Positions 1 to 8,976 are shown, numbered from the stretch's first letter. The stretch is 64,000 nt of DNA from Sinorhizobium fredii (GCF_002944405.1 NZ_CP024307.1:2872501-2936500); one strand, 5' to 3'. Program-made: numbers and translations. Notes: generated by a model from the sequence alone, not told the origin.

Positions 1-128
1 GGTCCACCGACGAAAAGCGCATCCTGTGGGCGGCCGGCGACATCGTCGAGAACCGCCCTCCCCTTTCCCGTTGGCACCCGGACCACGGCGAGGCGTTCCG
101 CTCCTTCCTCACCGGAAATCGGGATTGA
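1..128 (+). CDS. C-terminal end of an unidentified protein (cut by window edge)
   Basis: An open frame enters from the left edge (first full codon at 3) and stops with TGA at 126-128, giving about 41 residues that end in SFLTGNRD. The stretch is rich in W, H, P and R, and its third codon positions are strongly GC-biased like the confirmed genes nearby, so it is probably the tail of a real protein. The family is not recognisable from so little. The next gene starts 68 bp downstream on the same strand. Confidence 0.45.
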   Translation, partial: STDEKRILWAAGDIVENRPPLSRWHPDHGEAFRSFLTGNRD

Positions 129-180
129 TCCGCATCCCGGCTTGATCGATCCTTGGGCAATGAAGCGCCCCAACGGTGGC

Positions 181-187
181 AAGGAGG
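181..187 (+). promoter_or_regulatory. Strong ribosome binding site fixing the start of the VOC-hydrolase gene
   Basis: AAGGAGG lies 9 bases before GTG at 197-199. An in-frame GTG at 176 would place this Shine-Dalgarno inside the coding sequence, so 197 is the better start. Confidence 0.7.
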
Positions 188-196
188 GCTAATACT

Positions 197-1753
197 GTGA
201 CCAGCGGCATTCACCACATCACGCTGATCAGCCGCAGGGTTCAGGCGAATGTCGACTTCTATGTCGGATTCCTCGGCCTGCACCTCGTCAAGCGAACCGG
301 CGGCTTCGAGGATCCCAATCAGTTGCACCTCTTCTACGGCGATGCGTCGGGCTCGCCCGGCTCGCTCGTCTCCTTCCTGATATGGGAGGATGGCTCGCCG
401 GGGCGCGTCGGCTCCGGCCAACCGAGCGAGATCGCCTTCGCCGTCCCAACGCAGAGCATCGGCTTTTGGCTGACGCGCGCCCTGCGGTTCAACATCCAGG
501 CGACCGGTCCGGCGCAGGAGTTCGGCGAACCGGTGCTGCGGCTCAAGGATCCGGACGGGGTGATCGTCAAGCTGGTCGGCACCGACGCGCTCGCCGAGCC
601 CGCCCCCTGGGCAAGCCGCGACATCCCGGAGTCGGATTCGATCCGGCGCCTGCGCGGAGCCACCGTGCTGACCGAAAAGCCGAAGGAAACGGCGCATTTT
701 CTCCAGAGCCATTTCGGCTATCGGGAGGCCGCCGCGACGGAGACGATACATCGCCTCGTCTCCTCATCCGGCGATGTCATCGACGTGCGTGACGCAACCG
801 GCTTCTGGGCTGCGGCACCCGGGACCGGGACGATCGATCACATCGCCTTTCGCGCCCCGGACGAGGCGACCGTGCTCGCCGTGCGCGCCGATCTCGAACA
901 GGAACACGCCGGCGCCACCAACGCCCATGATCGGAAATATTTCTTCTCGCTCTATGTGCGCGAGCCCGGCGGCTCGCTTTACGAGCTTGCCACCGACGGC
1001 CCCGGCTTTGCGGTCGATGAACTTCCTGACGCGCTCGGTTCAAAACTCTTCCTGCCGCCGCATTTGAGCAGCGATCCCGCCGCGACGCTGGTCCGGCTGC
1101 CGCAATTCGCGCTTCCCGATGAGCCGCGGCTGACGCTCCGTGACCTGCCCTTTATCCACCGCTTTCATCATCCGGAGCGGATGAACGAGCGGACCTTTGT
1201 GCTGCTGCATGGCAGCGGCGGTAACGAGACCGACATGCTCCCCTTCGGCCATCAGCTCGATCCGCGCGCGACGCTGATCGGCGTGCGCGGCCGCAGCACC
1301 GAGGAAGGGTTTCCCCGCTGGTTTCGCCGCCTGTCGATGACCACCTTCGACCAGCGCGACATCCGCTCGGAAGCGGAAGCCTTCGCCGCTTTCGTCGACG
1401 AGGCGCGCGAGGCCTACGGGCTTGATCTCGCAAGGACCGTGTTCATCGGCTATTCGAACGGCGCCAATCTGCTCGCGGCCGTCATGCTCCTTCACCCGGG
1501 CGCCATCAGGAATGCGGTGCTGATGCGGGCCATGGCGGCCCTCGAGGATGCACCGAGGGCCGACCTCGCGGGCACGAACGTCTTGATGCTGACCGGCAAG
1601 GACGACATCTACGGCAGACACGCGCCGCAGTTGAAGGCGGAACTGCGGGAAAGCGGCGCGAATTTCGAGGCGGTCGACCTCGACACCGGACACGGCATCG
1701 GCCCGGAAGACGTTGCCGTCATTCGTCCTTGGCTCGCGGAACGAGGGCTATAA
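197..1753 (+). CDS. Fused VOC ring-cleaving dioxygenase and alpha/beta hydrolase (MhqO-MhqD-like)
   Basis: Protein of 518 residues with two parts. Residues about 4-280 are a two-module vicinal-oxygen-chelate (glyoxalase fold) dioxygenase like Bacillus MhqO. The metal-ligand motifs are visible: GIHHIT near the N-terminus, TIDHIAFRAPDE, and LYELATDGPGF. Residues about 315-518 are a small alpha/beta hydrolase of the carboxylesterase/MhqD type, with the nucleophile motif GYSNG (Ser420) and His499 in DTGHG. In Firmicutes MhqO and MhqD are separate proteins of the methylhydroquinone/quinone stress response. Here one cytoplasmic polypeptide would couple hydroquinone ring cleavage to hydrolysis of the product, which is inference. 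It converges on an FMN reductase 15 bp away, and a second VOC dioxygenase follows. Start GTG 197 is chosen for the AAGGAGG at 181-187. Confidence 0.85.
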   Translation: MTSGIHHITLISRRVQANVDFYVGFLGLHLVKRTGGFEDPNQLHLFYGDASGSPGSLVSFLIWEDGSPGRVGSGQPSEIAFAVPTQSIGFWLTRALRFNIQATGPAQEFGEPVLRLKDPDGVIVKLVGTDALAEPAPWASRDIPESDSIRRLRGATVLTEKPKETAHFLQSHFGYREAAATETIHRLVSSSGDVIDVRDATGFWAAAPGTGTIDHIAFRAPDEATVLAVRADLEQEHAGATNAHDRKYFFSLYVREPGGSLYELATDGPGFAVDELPDALGSKLFLPPHLSSDPAATLVRLPQFALPDEPRLTLRDLPFIHRFHHPERMNERTFVLLHGSGGNETDMLPFGHQLDPRATLIGVRGRSTEEGFPRWFRRLSMTTFDQRDIRSEAEAFAAFVDEAREAYGLDLARTVFIGYSNGANLLAAVMLLHPGAIRNAVLMRAMAALEDAPRADLAGTNVLMLTGKDDIYGRHAPQLKAELRESGANFEAVDLDTGHGIGPEDVAVIRPWLAERGL

Positions 1754-1768
1754 TCCCAGCGGGCGCAG

Positions 1769-2335
1769 CTACCGATGCGCCTTCACCGTCGCCGCATATT
1801 CCGCAAAGGCCTGAACGAAGGCGCGCAGTCGCTCGCGGGTTTCCTCATCTGTCAATTGCGCTTCACTGTCGAAAACGGTGCGGGCTTTCGGCACCATCAG
1901 CCGCTTGCCCGACCAAAGCTCGGCACCGAGCGTCCGAATCACCGGGAGCCAGGCATTCTGGCTGAGAATGGTTCCGAAATTCCCCGGCGAGGCGCCGGCG
2001 AGCGCGAAGGGACGTCCGCCGAACACCTTGCCAATGTCGGCGGCCGGGCGGCTCAGCCAATCGACGGCATTTTTGAGAACGCCGGGCACGGAGTTGTTGT
2101 ATTCCGGCGTGAAGAGAATGACGCCGTCCGCCGCGATGATCCGCTGTTTCAGCGCCTCTACCGGAGCCGGCACGCCGCTCTCCGCCTCGACATCCCCGTC
2201 ATACAGCGGAATGCCGTGCAGCGTTGCGGCCTCGAACTCGACCTCCTCTGGTGCGACCGCCTTCGCGGCCGTAAGCAGTCCGGTGTTGAAGGAAGCCTTG
2301 CGCAGGCTTCCCGATATGCCGAGTAGTTTCGTCAT
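1769..2335 (-). CDS. NADPH-dependent FMN reductase / quinone or azo reductase
   Basis: Flavodoxin-fold reductase of 188 residues. The N-terminal GISGSLRKASFN phosphate-binding loop and the TPEYNNSVPGVLKNAVDW motif are characteristic of the NADPH:FMN reductase (SsuE/ChrR/YieF-like) family. It probably reduces quinones or similar electrophiles by two electrons. Two start codons lie 12 bp apart. The GGAGG just upstream directly abuts the first (2347) but is 11 bases from the second (2335), so 2335 is preferred. It sits between two VOC dioxygenase genes, matching the reductase plus dioxygenase pairing of mhq-type quinone resistance loci. A perfect inverted repeat (2371-2387) lies 36 bp upstream and is a likely operator. 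Confidence 0.85.
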   Translation of the reverse strand: MTKLLGISGSLRKASFNTGLLTAAKAVAPEEVEFEAATLHGIPLYDGDVEAESGVPAPVEALKQRIIAADGVILFTPEYNNSVPGVLKNAVDWLSRPAADIGKVFGGRPFALAGASPGNFGTILSQNAWLPVIRTLGAELWSGKRLMVPKARTVFDSEAQLTDEETRERLRAFVQAFAEYAATVKAHR

Positions 2336-2370
2336 CGATATGTGCATCCTCCGGTCTGTTCGGTCGCGAA

Positions 2371-2387
2371 TTCCTGGTTGCCAGGAA
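2371..2387. promoter_or_regulatory. Perfect inverted repeat upstream of the FMN reductase; candidate operator
   Basis: TTCCTGG, spacer TTG, CCAGGAA: a perfect 7-3-7 palindrome in the 138-bp gap before the reductase start. Its size and place suit a dimeric repressor of the HxlR, MarR or TetR kind. No regulator gene is adjacent, so the binding protein is unknown. Confidence 0.5.
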
Positions 2388-2473
2388 AACTAGGAGCGAT
2401 GAGATGAAAGGAAAGCCCGCGATCGCACCCGCTTCAATTGTGGGGCGACGGATGTCAAAACGGGCGCGCCACG

Positions 2474-3427
2474 CTATTCCAGCGGCTTAAGCCGCGCCTC
2501 GATCTGCGCCCGCTTCGGCTCCAGGAAGGGCGGCAGAGATAGCCTCTCCCCGAGCGACTCCAAGGGCTCGTCGACGGCAAAGCCGGGGCCGTCCGTGGCG
2601 ATCTCGAACAGGATGCCGTTCGGCTCGCGGAAATAGAGCGAACGGAAATAAAAGCGCTCCACCTCGCCGCTCGAGGGCAGATGGAAGGCCTTCAGCCTCT
2701 CCGTCCACTGGTGCAGATGGGCGACATCCGGCGCGCGGAACGCGACGTGGTGGACGGCGCCGGCTCCCTGCCGGGCGATCGGCAGGTCCGGCTGGACCGC
2801 GACATGGAGTTCGGCACCCGCCCCGCCCTCGCCCATCGAGAACACATGCACCTTGCCGTTTCCGTCCGGCGAGGGATAGTGGCGCACCTCGCGCATGTTC
2901 ATGACATGGGTGAGCACGAGCGCCGTATTGGTGATATCCGGTACGCTGATGGTGATCGGCCCGAGACCCCTGATCTGGTGCTCGGCCGTGACCGGACTCC
3001 TTTCCCACGGATGCGAAGGCGTGACTCCGCCGTCGTCCACCAGCCGGAACCGCTGGCCCTCGCCGTCCTCGAAATCGAGAGACATCCGGCCATCGATTTC
3101 GCCGATTTCGCCTGACGACACTTCGAGCTCGTCGAAGCGCCGCTTCCACCATTCGACGCTTTGCGCACCACCGACGCGCAGCCCGGTGCGCGAGATGCTG
3201 TGCGTCCCGCGCCCTTCCGGTCCGACCGGCCAGTCGAAAAAGGTCAGATCCGAGCCCGGCGTTGCCTTACCGTCGGCGTAGAAGAGATGGTAGGCCGAGG
3301 TGTCGTCCTGGTTGACGGTCTTCTTGACGAGCCGCAGCCCCAGCACTTTCGTGTAGAAGCGCAAATTTTCCGGCGCATTCGCGGTAATCGCCGTCAAGTG
3401 GTGAATACCTGTCAGTTGCAAGCTCAT
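2474..3427 (-). CDS. VOC-family ring-cleaving dioxygenase (MhqO/PcpA-like)
   Basis: Cytoplasmic metal-dependent dioxygenase of 317 residues made of two glyoxalase-fold modules. Ligand motifs are GIHHLTAI at the N-terminus, [12 protein letters not shown] in the second half and [11 protein letters not shown] near the end, the H-H-E set of this superfamily. The family opens hydroquinone-type rings or acts in resistance to catechols and quinones. The substrate cannot be read from sequence. It resembles the dioxygenase half of the fused gene at 197-1753, so the locus carries two related enzymes flanking an FMN reductase. The ATG at 3427 has AGGAGG 6 bases upstream; longer in-frame extensions lack support. 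A 22-bp near-palindrome lies about 72 bp upstream. Confidence 0.88.
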   Translation of the reverse strand: MSLQLTGIHHLTAITANAPENLRFYTKVLGLRLVKKTVNQDDTSAYHLFYADGKATPGSDLTFFDWPVGPEGRGTHSISRTGLRVGGAQSVEWWKRRFDELEVSSGEIGEIDGRMSLDFEDGEGQRFRLVDDGGVTPSHPWERSPVTAEHQIRGLGPITISVPDITNTALVLTHVMNMREVRHYPSPDGNGKVHVFSMGEGGAGAELHVAVQPDLPIARQGAGAVHHVAFRAPDVAHLHQWTERLKAFHLPSSGEVERFYFRSLYFREPNGILFEIATDGPGFAVDEPLESLGERLSLPPFLEPKRAQIEARLKPLE

Positions 3428-3498
3428 GATTGCCCTCCTGAGGCCTTCCGTTGACCCGAATATCGGCCTCCGGCCATGCGTTCTGCAAGTGGGACGGC

Positions 3499-3520
3499 TC
3501 GAACGGATTGTTCCGATCGA
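3499..3520. promoter_or_regulatory. 22-bp near-perfect palindrome upstream of the VOC dioxygenase
   Basis: Read on the minus strand: left arm TCGATCGGA, centre ACAA, right arm TCCGTTCGA, with 8 of 9 arm positions paired. It lies between the stop of the amidase gene (3523) and the start of the dioxygenase (3427), where an operator for the latter would be expected. It has no T-tract, so it is not an obvious terminator. Confidence 0.45.
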
Positions 3521-3522
3521 AA

Positions 3523-4302
3523 TCAGACCCGTCTGAGATCCTTGAGGTAGGTATTCTCCGCCCGCGAAATGGCAAAGGCCTGCGGGTCGATTTCCGCGAA
3601 GATCACCGTTTCGTCGGCGGAATTGGCTTTCGCCATGACCTGTCCGTCGGGCGATGCGATGCAGGAAAGACCGGCGAAGGAGAACATCGCGTCCGAGCCG
3701 CAATGGTTGACATAGGCGACGAAGACCTGGTTCTCGAAGGCCCGGGTCTGAATCATGTGATCGGTTATGAAGGTGCCCGACCAGCCGGCCGGCAGCGCCG
3801 TCGGCACCAACACGGCATCGGTCCCGGCCGCTGCCAGGCGCCGGACATTTTCCGGGAATTCGACATCGTAGCAGATCAGCATGCCGCAGGTGACGCCGCG
3901 ATGCTCGAAGAGGCGCGTCGAGGGCTCCGCCGGCGTAAACAGCGATCGCTCGTAGTCACCATAGAGATGCGATTTCCGGTAAACCGTCGGCGCGGCGTCC
4001 CCGTCTACATGGACGGCGCTGTTGTAGACGGCCGCGCCTTCGCGCTCGGCAAAGCCGGCGATGATGGCGATCCCGGCGTCACGCGAGATCCGCCGCAAGG
4101 CTTCAACGGTCGATCCGTCGGCAGGCTCGGCGAGCGCCCGGATATCCTCACCCGCGCCGTAACCGGTAATCCCGAGTTCGGGCGTCACCAGCAATGTCGC
4201 CCCCTTGGCCGCAGACTCGGAAGCCGCGCCTTCGATACGGGCGAGATTGGCGGCGATATCGCCGCCGACGCTTTTCATCTGCAGGGCCGCGAGCTTCATC
4301 AT
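3523..4302 (-). CDS. Carbon-nitrogen hydrolase (nitrilase-superfamily amidase)
   Basis: Protein of 259 residues with the complete Glu-Lys-Cys triad of the nitrilase superfamily: Glu42 in [11 protein letters not shown], Lys110 in YRKSHLYG and Cys144 in [10 protein letters not shown]. Such enzymes hydrolyse amides or N-carbamoyl groups in the cytoplasm. The short length fits omega-amidase/R-amidase-like members better than true nitrilases. It is the last gene of a spermidine/putrescine-type ABC operon and overlaps the preceding permease gene (ATGATGA), so translational coupling is likely and its substrate is probably what the transporter imports or a derivative. N-carbamoylputrescine amidase is one possibility, not proven. 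Start is either of two tandem ATGs (4302 or 4299). Confidence 0.85.
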   Translation of the reverse strand: MMKLAALQMKSVGGDIAANLARIEGAASESAAKGATLLVTPELGITGYGAGEDIRALAEPADGSTVEALRRISRDAGIAIIAGFAEREGAAVYNSAVHVDGDAAPTVYRKSHLYGDYERSLFTPAEPSTRLFEHRGVTCGMLICYDVEFPENVRRLAAAGTDAVLVPTALPAGWSGTFITDHMIQTRAFENQVFVAYVNHCGSDAMFSFAGLSCIASPDGQVMAKANSADETVIFAEIDPQAFAISRAENTYLKDLRRV

Positions 4303-5099
4303 TTTTGATCGGATGCCATGGCGCCGAGCAGCTTCGGTAGATCGCCGAAGCGGGCGACGAGACCGAAGATGAGCGCCGCCGTCGAAACGAAGAGCACCGT
4401 CACCGAAGCCATGGTCGGCGTGTAGCCATAGCGCAGCGCGTTGAAGATCTTGATCGGCAGCGTCTCCATCGTGAACCCAACTGTCATATAGGCGACGATA
4501 TATTCGTTGAGCGACAGCACGAAGGCGAAGGCGTAGCCCGAGACGATATAGGGCAGGATCAGCGGCAGCACTACGGTACGGAAAATGGTGCGTTCGTCGG
4601 CACCCATCGTCGCGGCGGCCTCGACCAGCGAGCGATCGATCGAGGTGAAGCCGAGCGACAACGTCACCAGCGGCAAGGTCACGAAGAAGATCCCGTGGCT
4701 GACCACCGCCGTCCACGGCTGACCGTAGAAGCCGGCGGTCGCCCAGAAGGTCAAGAGGCCGAGCGCCGTGATCACCGGCGGCAGCGTGAAGGGGGCGACA
4801 CCGAGGAGCTGGAAAATATTCGCCCAGGGCGCCACCCGCCGCCACAGGAACCAGGCGAGCGGCAGGGCGATCGCGACGGCAAGTGCCGCCGAAAGGACCG
4901 CAAGCGTCACCGAGGCGAAAAGCGCGTTTCGCCATTCCGTGTTCAGGAAGATCTCCCCATACCAGGAGGTCGAAAAGCCTTCGGGCGGAAAGGCGAGGGT
5001 CTGCTTCTGGTTGACCGAGACGCCGGCGACGACGATCAGCGGCAGCGCCAGGAAAAGGGCGATCAGGAAGAAATAGAACTTGCGGAAAACGGACGTCAT
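4299..5099 (-). CDS. ABC transporter permease, spermidine/putrescine type (PotC-like)
   Basis: Inner-membrane permease of 266 residues with an N-terminal membrane segment (FYFFLIALFLALPLIVV) and several further hydrophobic helices. The EAA loop, which contacts the ATPase, reads VEAAATMGADERTIFRTVVLPLI. It is the second permease of a binding-protein-dependent importer of the PotABCD class. Its ATG overlaps the stop of the upstream permease (5096-5099), and its own stop overlaps the amidase start, showing one tightly packed operon. Confidence 0.9.
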   Translation of the reverse strand: MTSVFRKFYFFLIALFLALPLIVVAGVSVNQKQTLAFPPEGFSTSWYGEIFLNTEWRNALFASVTLAVLSAALAVAIALPLAWFLWRRVAPWANIFQLLGVAPFTLPPVITALGLLTFWATAGFYGQPWTAVVSHGIFFVTLPLVTLSLGFTSIDRSLVEAAATMGADERTIFRTVVLPLILPYIVSGYAFAFVLSLNEYIVAYMTVGFTMETLPIKIFNALRYGYTPTMASVTVLFVSTAALIFGLVARFGDLPKLLGAMASDQK

Positions 5100-5950
5100 G
5101 CCGCCTCTCCTTTCCGTCCGGCAATCACCGTGAGCGCCACCAGGCCGAGCGTCACCAGCACGAGGAATACGGCCATCGCGGCGGCAAAGGGCATGTTCGA
5201 CTGATAGATCGCCTGATCGGTGATCAACACCGAGAGCGTCCAGTGCTGCGGCCGACCGAGAAGTTGCGGCAACAGATAGGAGCCGAGGGCGAAGATGAAC
5301 ACCATGATCAGCGTTGCGACGATGGTGTTCCTGAGTGCCGGCACGACGACGGTGAAGAAGGCCCTGAGCGGCGAGGCGCCGAGTGTGCGGGCGGCTTCGG
5401 TCAGGGTCGGATCGAGCCGGACGAGCGCCGGGAACAGGACGAGCACCGTATAGGGGAAGGCCTGATAGACCATTCCGGTCAGCACCGCTGCGAAACTCGG
5501 CGTCAAGGCCTTGGCCTCGCCCATCAGACCGAGGGCGACGAGGATGTTGGTGATGCCGGCGGTGCGCGAGAAGAGCGTCGACCAGGCAAAGCCGATGATG
5601 ACCTCGGAAAGCGAGAGGATCGAGAGCAGCGCGACCAGCCAGACGATCTGCACACGACGTGCCATGCGCGTCAGCAGATAGGTGAACGGCAGCGCCAGCA
5701 CCACGCAGCAAATGGCGACCGCGATCGCCATCATCAGCGAGAAGCCGAGCACCCCGCCGAAGAAGGCCGAAAGGAATCGCTGGTAATTGTCGAAGACGAA
5801 GGCCGTTGTATAGAAACCGCCCTGCTGGCGCTGGAAAAAGCTGACGGCGATCATCGTGCCGAAGGGCACGACGAAGAAGATGGTGAGCATCGCCGCGGGG
5901 AAGAGCAGCGGCGAGTAGTCGCCAAGGGTCTGGGGCGGTTCGCGTCTCAT
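5096..5950 (-). CDS. ABC transporter permease, spermidine/putrescine type (PotB-like)
   Basis: Inner-membrane permease of 284 residues with about six hydrophobic helices, starting with LLFPAAMLTIFFVVPFG. The EAA loop contains TEAARTLGASPLRAFFTVVVP. It forms the heterodimeric channel with the product of the next gene. The start codon overlaps the ATPase stop (ATGA at 5947-5950). Order in the operon is binding protein, ATPase, permease, permease, amidase. The substrate class is inferred from family resemblance to polyamine or opine-like importers. Confidence 0.9.
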   Translation of the reverse strand: MRREPPQTLGDYSPLLFPAAMLTIFFVVPFGTMIAVSFFQRQQGGFYTTAFVFDNYQRFLSAFFGGVLGFSLMMAIAVAICCVVLALPFTYLLTRMARRVQIVWLVALLSILSLSEVIIGFAWSTLFSRTAGITNILVALGLMGEAKALTPSFAAVLTGMVYQAFPYTVLVLFPALVRLDPTLTEAARTLGASPLRAFFTVVVPALRNTIVATLIMVFIFALGSYLLPQLLGRPQHWTLSVLITDQAIYQSNMPFAAAMAVFLVLVTLGLVALTVIAGRKGEAA

Positions 5951-6984
5951 TTGCGCAGCACCACGCAGACATCCGGCGTGAGGGCTACGCCCACCTGCTG
6001 GCCGACCGAGACCTCCGGACGCTCGCGCGGGGTCGAGACCGCGACGATCTGGCGGCCGGCGACATCGACGAAGGTCTCGATCGTGCCGCCGAGGTCGCGC
6101 ACGAAAGTGACGGTGCCGGTCAGCGCCCCGGCCCCTGGTGCGGTCAGATGAACGTCCTCCGGCCGGATCGAGATCGTCGCCTTGGCGGCCCCGGTCGGCA
6201 GTTGCAGGCCCGGCACCGGCTGGCCGAGCACGGTCACATGATTGCGGCTATCCGCTTCCGCTTCGATGAGATTGGTCTGGCCGATGAAGTCGGCGACGAA
6301 GCTGTCGGCCGGCCGGCGATAGATTTCGATCGGCGACGCCGCCTGGCGGATTTCGCCGCCGCTCATGACAACCACTGTATCGGCCATGGTCATCGCCTCG
6401 CGCTGGTCATGGGTGACGACAATCGTGGTGATGCCGAGCTTCTGCTGCAATTGCCGGAGCTCCACCTGCATCGCCTCGCGCAGCTTCGCGTCGAGTGCCG
6501 AGAGCGGCTCGTCGAGCAGGAAGAGCTTCGGCGAGATCGCCAGCGCCCGGGCGATCGCGACACGCTGGCGCTGGCCGCCCGAGAGCTTGGAAACCGGCCG
6601 GTCCGAGTAACCGGGAAGATGGATCATCGACAGGAGTTCGTCGACCCGCTTCTTCTGCTCCTCCTTCGGCGCACCGCGGATGCGCAAGGGGTAGGCGATG
6701 TTCTCGCCGACCGTCAGATGCGGAAAAAGCGCCAGCGACTGGAACACCATGCCGAGGTTGCGCTTGTGGGTCGGCACGCGGGTGATGTCCTCGCCGTCGA
6801 GCCGGATGGCGCCCGCGGTCGGCAGGTCGAGCCCGGCAATCATCCGCAGAAGGGTCGTCTTGCCGCAGCCGGAAGGGCCGAGCATGCAGACGAAGGTGCC
6901 GTGCGGCACGGTGAGGTCGACGTCGTTGACGGCCCGGAAGGCCCCGAATTCCTTGACGACGTTCTGAAGGGCAAGTCCCGACAT
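5947..6984 (-). CDS. ABC transporter ATP-binding protein, PotA-like
   Basis: ATPase of 345 residues that energises the importer. Walker A GPSGCGKTT is at residues 36-44. The signature LSGGQRQR, Walker B LFLLDEP and the switch histidine in VVTHDQREAM follow in order. A C-terminal TOBE-type domain (about 240-345) is typical of the PotA/MalK/FbpC branch. It is transcribed 192 bp after the binding-protein gene and overlaps the downstream permease by four bases. Confidence 0.93.
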   Translation of the reverse strand: MSGLALQNVVKEFGAFRAVNDVDLTVPHGTFVCMLGPSGCGKTTLLRMIAGLDLPTAGAIRLDGEDITRVPTHKRNLGMVFQSLALFPHLTVGENIAYPLRIRGAPKEEQKKRVDELLSMIHLPGYSDRPVSKLSGGQRQRVAIARALAISPKLFLLDEPLSALDAKLREAMQVELRQLQQKLGITTIVVTHDQREAMTMADTVVVMSGGEIRQAASPIEIYRRPADSFVADFIGQTNLIEAEADSRNHVTVLGQPVPGLQLPTGAAKATISIRPEDVHLTAPGAGALTGTVTFVRDLGGTIETFVDVAGRQIVAVSTPRERPEVSVGQQVGVALTPDVCVVLRK

Positions 6985-7176
6985 AAGTTCCCCTGCTCTC
7001 GCGCCTCATGCGCGGATGCCGGCCGCGCCCCCGTCCAGACGCGGGCGATACGGCACAGCAGCATCTTCAATTTCCGCATAGGTTATCCCCAAAACGCTTG
7101 CGGTTTAAGGGATCATGCATCGAGCCATCCAAGCCCGCCCCGGATCTTCAGGGCGGGCGGAGTCTCGTTGCCTGTT

Positions 7177-8256
7177 TCAGCCGACGATCAGTTCCGTCCA
7201 CTTCTGGTTCAGCCAATCGGACTTCGTTTGATAGAGATCGTAGCGCGGGACGATCGGCTCGATATCGGACGACACCGCGGCAAATTCCTTGTCCGTCAGG
7301 TCGGTCGACTCGCGCTTGACGGTCGGTGAGGTGCCGACCTTGCGCGACAGCGTCGCCTGGATGGCGGGCTGGCACATGTAGTCGATGAAGATGTGCGCCT
7401 CCGCCGACTTCTGCGAGGCGCGCGACAGGGCCCAGCAACCGGAATCCTGGATGCCGCCTTCCTTCGGGAAGGTCGAGCGAACCGGGTGGCCGTCTGCAGC
7501 GGCAAGGCCGGTGACGTCGTGATAGTACTGGCCCATTGGGATTTCGCCCGACTTCAGCGCCTGCTCGAACTGCGCCTCGTCACGGTACCAGAGGCGGACA
7601 TTCGGCTTCACTTCGGCGAGCTTCTCGAACGCCTTCAGGATGCCCTCTTCCGTGTCGAGCGCATTCGTGCCGCCCATGTGGGTCTTGGCGGTCACTTCCA
7701 GCAGGAAGGAGTTCGAAACCAGCGCCAGCAGGCCGAGCTTGTCGGCGTTCGCCGGATCCCAGAGGGCTGTCCAGGAGGTCGGCGCCTCCTTGTAGACATT
7801 GGTGTTGGTGACGAGCGTAATGTACCAGGAGACCGCCCCGACGCCGGCAACGCGGCCATCCGGATATTTGTTGACGAAGCGGTCGAGAAGGTCCGACGCA
7901 TGCTTGATCTTCGCCATATCGATCGGCGTCCACAGCTCGGTCGCCTGACCCTTGAGCATCGCGACCTGCGACATCATCGAAACGTCTGCCGGCGCCTGAC
8001 CGGCACGGGCAGCCTGCTCGAGCTGAACCAGCCAGGCCTCGCCGGTCGGCTCGGCGATCGACTCCACGGCAATCCCGGTTGCCTTGGTAAACTCCGGGAA
8101 GATGTTCTTGTCGAAGGAGTCCTTGAAGTAGCCGCCATAGACGCCGACCTTCAGCGACTTGTCCTGGGCCCTCAGCACCGCCGGCATTGCCAGCATCGAT
8201 GCACCGGCAAGCCCCGCCCCCAGCAGCGTGCGGCGCTTGATGGAACTGATGTTCAT
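7177..8256 (-). CDS. Periplasmic solute-binding protein, PotD/PotF-like
   Basis: Protein of 359 residues beginning with a probable Tat signal: KRRTLLGAGLAGASMLAMP followed by cleavage after VLRA. The mature part is a family 1-type extracellular binding protein of the spermidine/putrescine group (motifs KVGVYGGYFKDSF and SWYITLVTNTNVY). It is the first gene of the operon that continues with the ATPase, two permeases and an amidase. The polyamine specificity is a family-level inference; related proteins bind other amines, opines or iron complexes. Confidence 0.88.
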   Translation of the reverse strand: MNISSIKRRTLLGAGLAGASMLAMPAVLRAQDKSLKVGVYGGYFKDSFDKNIFPEFTKATGIAVESIAEPTGEAWLVQLEQAARAGQAPADVSMMSQVAMLKGQATELWTPIDMAKIKHASDLLDRFVNKYPDGRVAGVGAVSWYITLVTNTNVYKEAPTSWTALWDPANADKLGLLALVSNSFLLEVTAKTHMGGTNALDTEEGILKAFEKLAEVKPNVRLWYRDEAQFEQALKSGEIPMGQYYHDVTGLAAADGHPVRSTFPKEGGIQDSGCWALSRASQKSAEAHIFIDYMCQPAIQATLSRKVGTSPTVKRESTDLTDKEFAAVSSDIEPIVPRYDLYQTKSDWLNQKWTELIVG

Positions 8257-8328
8257 TGCATGTCTCCTTTGTTTTGACGGCAGTCGCCGCGTTCCCTGTT
8301 GTCGTTGATTGCTTACATCTTCTTGGTC

Positions 8329-8976
8329 TCAATGTGCTGGCGTACGTCGCTCGAGCATTCGCGCATATTGCGTCAGAGGGTAGCACAGCACGAAGAAAAT
8401 CACCGCGACCAACCCATAGACCGTGAAAGGTTCGAAAGTGGCATTATTGATCGCATTGGCCGTCCTGAGAAGCTCCTCGAATCCGATGATCGAGGTCAGT
8501 GCCGTACTCTTGATGAGTTGCACCAGGAACCCAACCACCGGCGGACGGGTGATCGCGAAGGCCTGCGGCAGGATGACGAGACGCAACTCCTGGAGATAGT
8601 GGAGGCCAAGGCTCGCACCGGCGTCCCACTGGCCGCGAGGCAACGCTTCGACGCCCCCTCGCCAGATTTCTGCAAGATAAGCGCTGGCGTAGAAAGTGAG
8701 TCCAAGGGCTGCGGCCGTCCAGGGCTCGATGCGGAAGCCGAGCATCGGCAGGCCGAAGAACATCAGGAAGAGCTGCATCAGCAGCGGCGTGCCCTGGAAG
8801 AGCGCGATGTAGCCGGCACCGAAGCGGCGCAGCCACGGCCGCTTCGATATACGCGCAAAGAGGATCAGCAGCCCGACCGCCGCTCCGCCTGCGAAGGCCA
8901 CGATTGAGAGCAAGAGTGTCCAGCGCGTTGCGAAAACCAGATTGCGCAGAATGTCCCAAAAGGTGAATTCGATCAC
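8329..8976 (-). CDS. Polar amino-acid ABC transporter permease (HisM/GlnP family)
   Basis: Permease of 215 residues with the family motif ALFQGTPLLMQLFL and the EAA-like loop DAGASLGLHYLQELRLVILPQA. It spans the inner membrane about five times and pairs with the permease encoded immediately upstream, whose stop it overlaps (ATGA at 8973-8976). Its own downstream neighbour is the polyamine-type operon, 72 bp away on the same strand. No ATPase gene accompanies the pair. Confidence 0.9.
   Translation of the reverse strand: MIEFTFWDILRNLVFATRWTLLLSIVAFAGGAAVGLLILFARISKRPWLRRFGAGYIALFQGTPLLMQLFLMFFGLPMLGFRIEPWTAAALGLTFYASAYLAEIWRGGVEALPRGQWDAGASLGLHYLQELRLVILPQAFAITRPPVVGFLVQLIKSTALTSIIGFEELLRTANAINNATFEPFTVYGLVAVIFFVLCYPLTQYARMLERRTPAH

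Noticed and set aside
3428..3703. Long N-terminal extension of the VOC dioxygenase on the minus strand
   Set aside because: The extension runs through the amidase end and lacks a start site; AGGAGG precedes ATG 3427.
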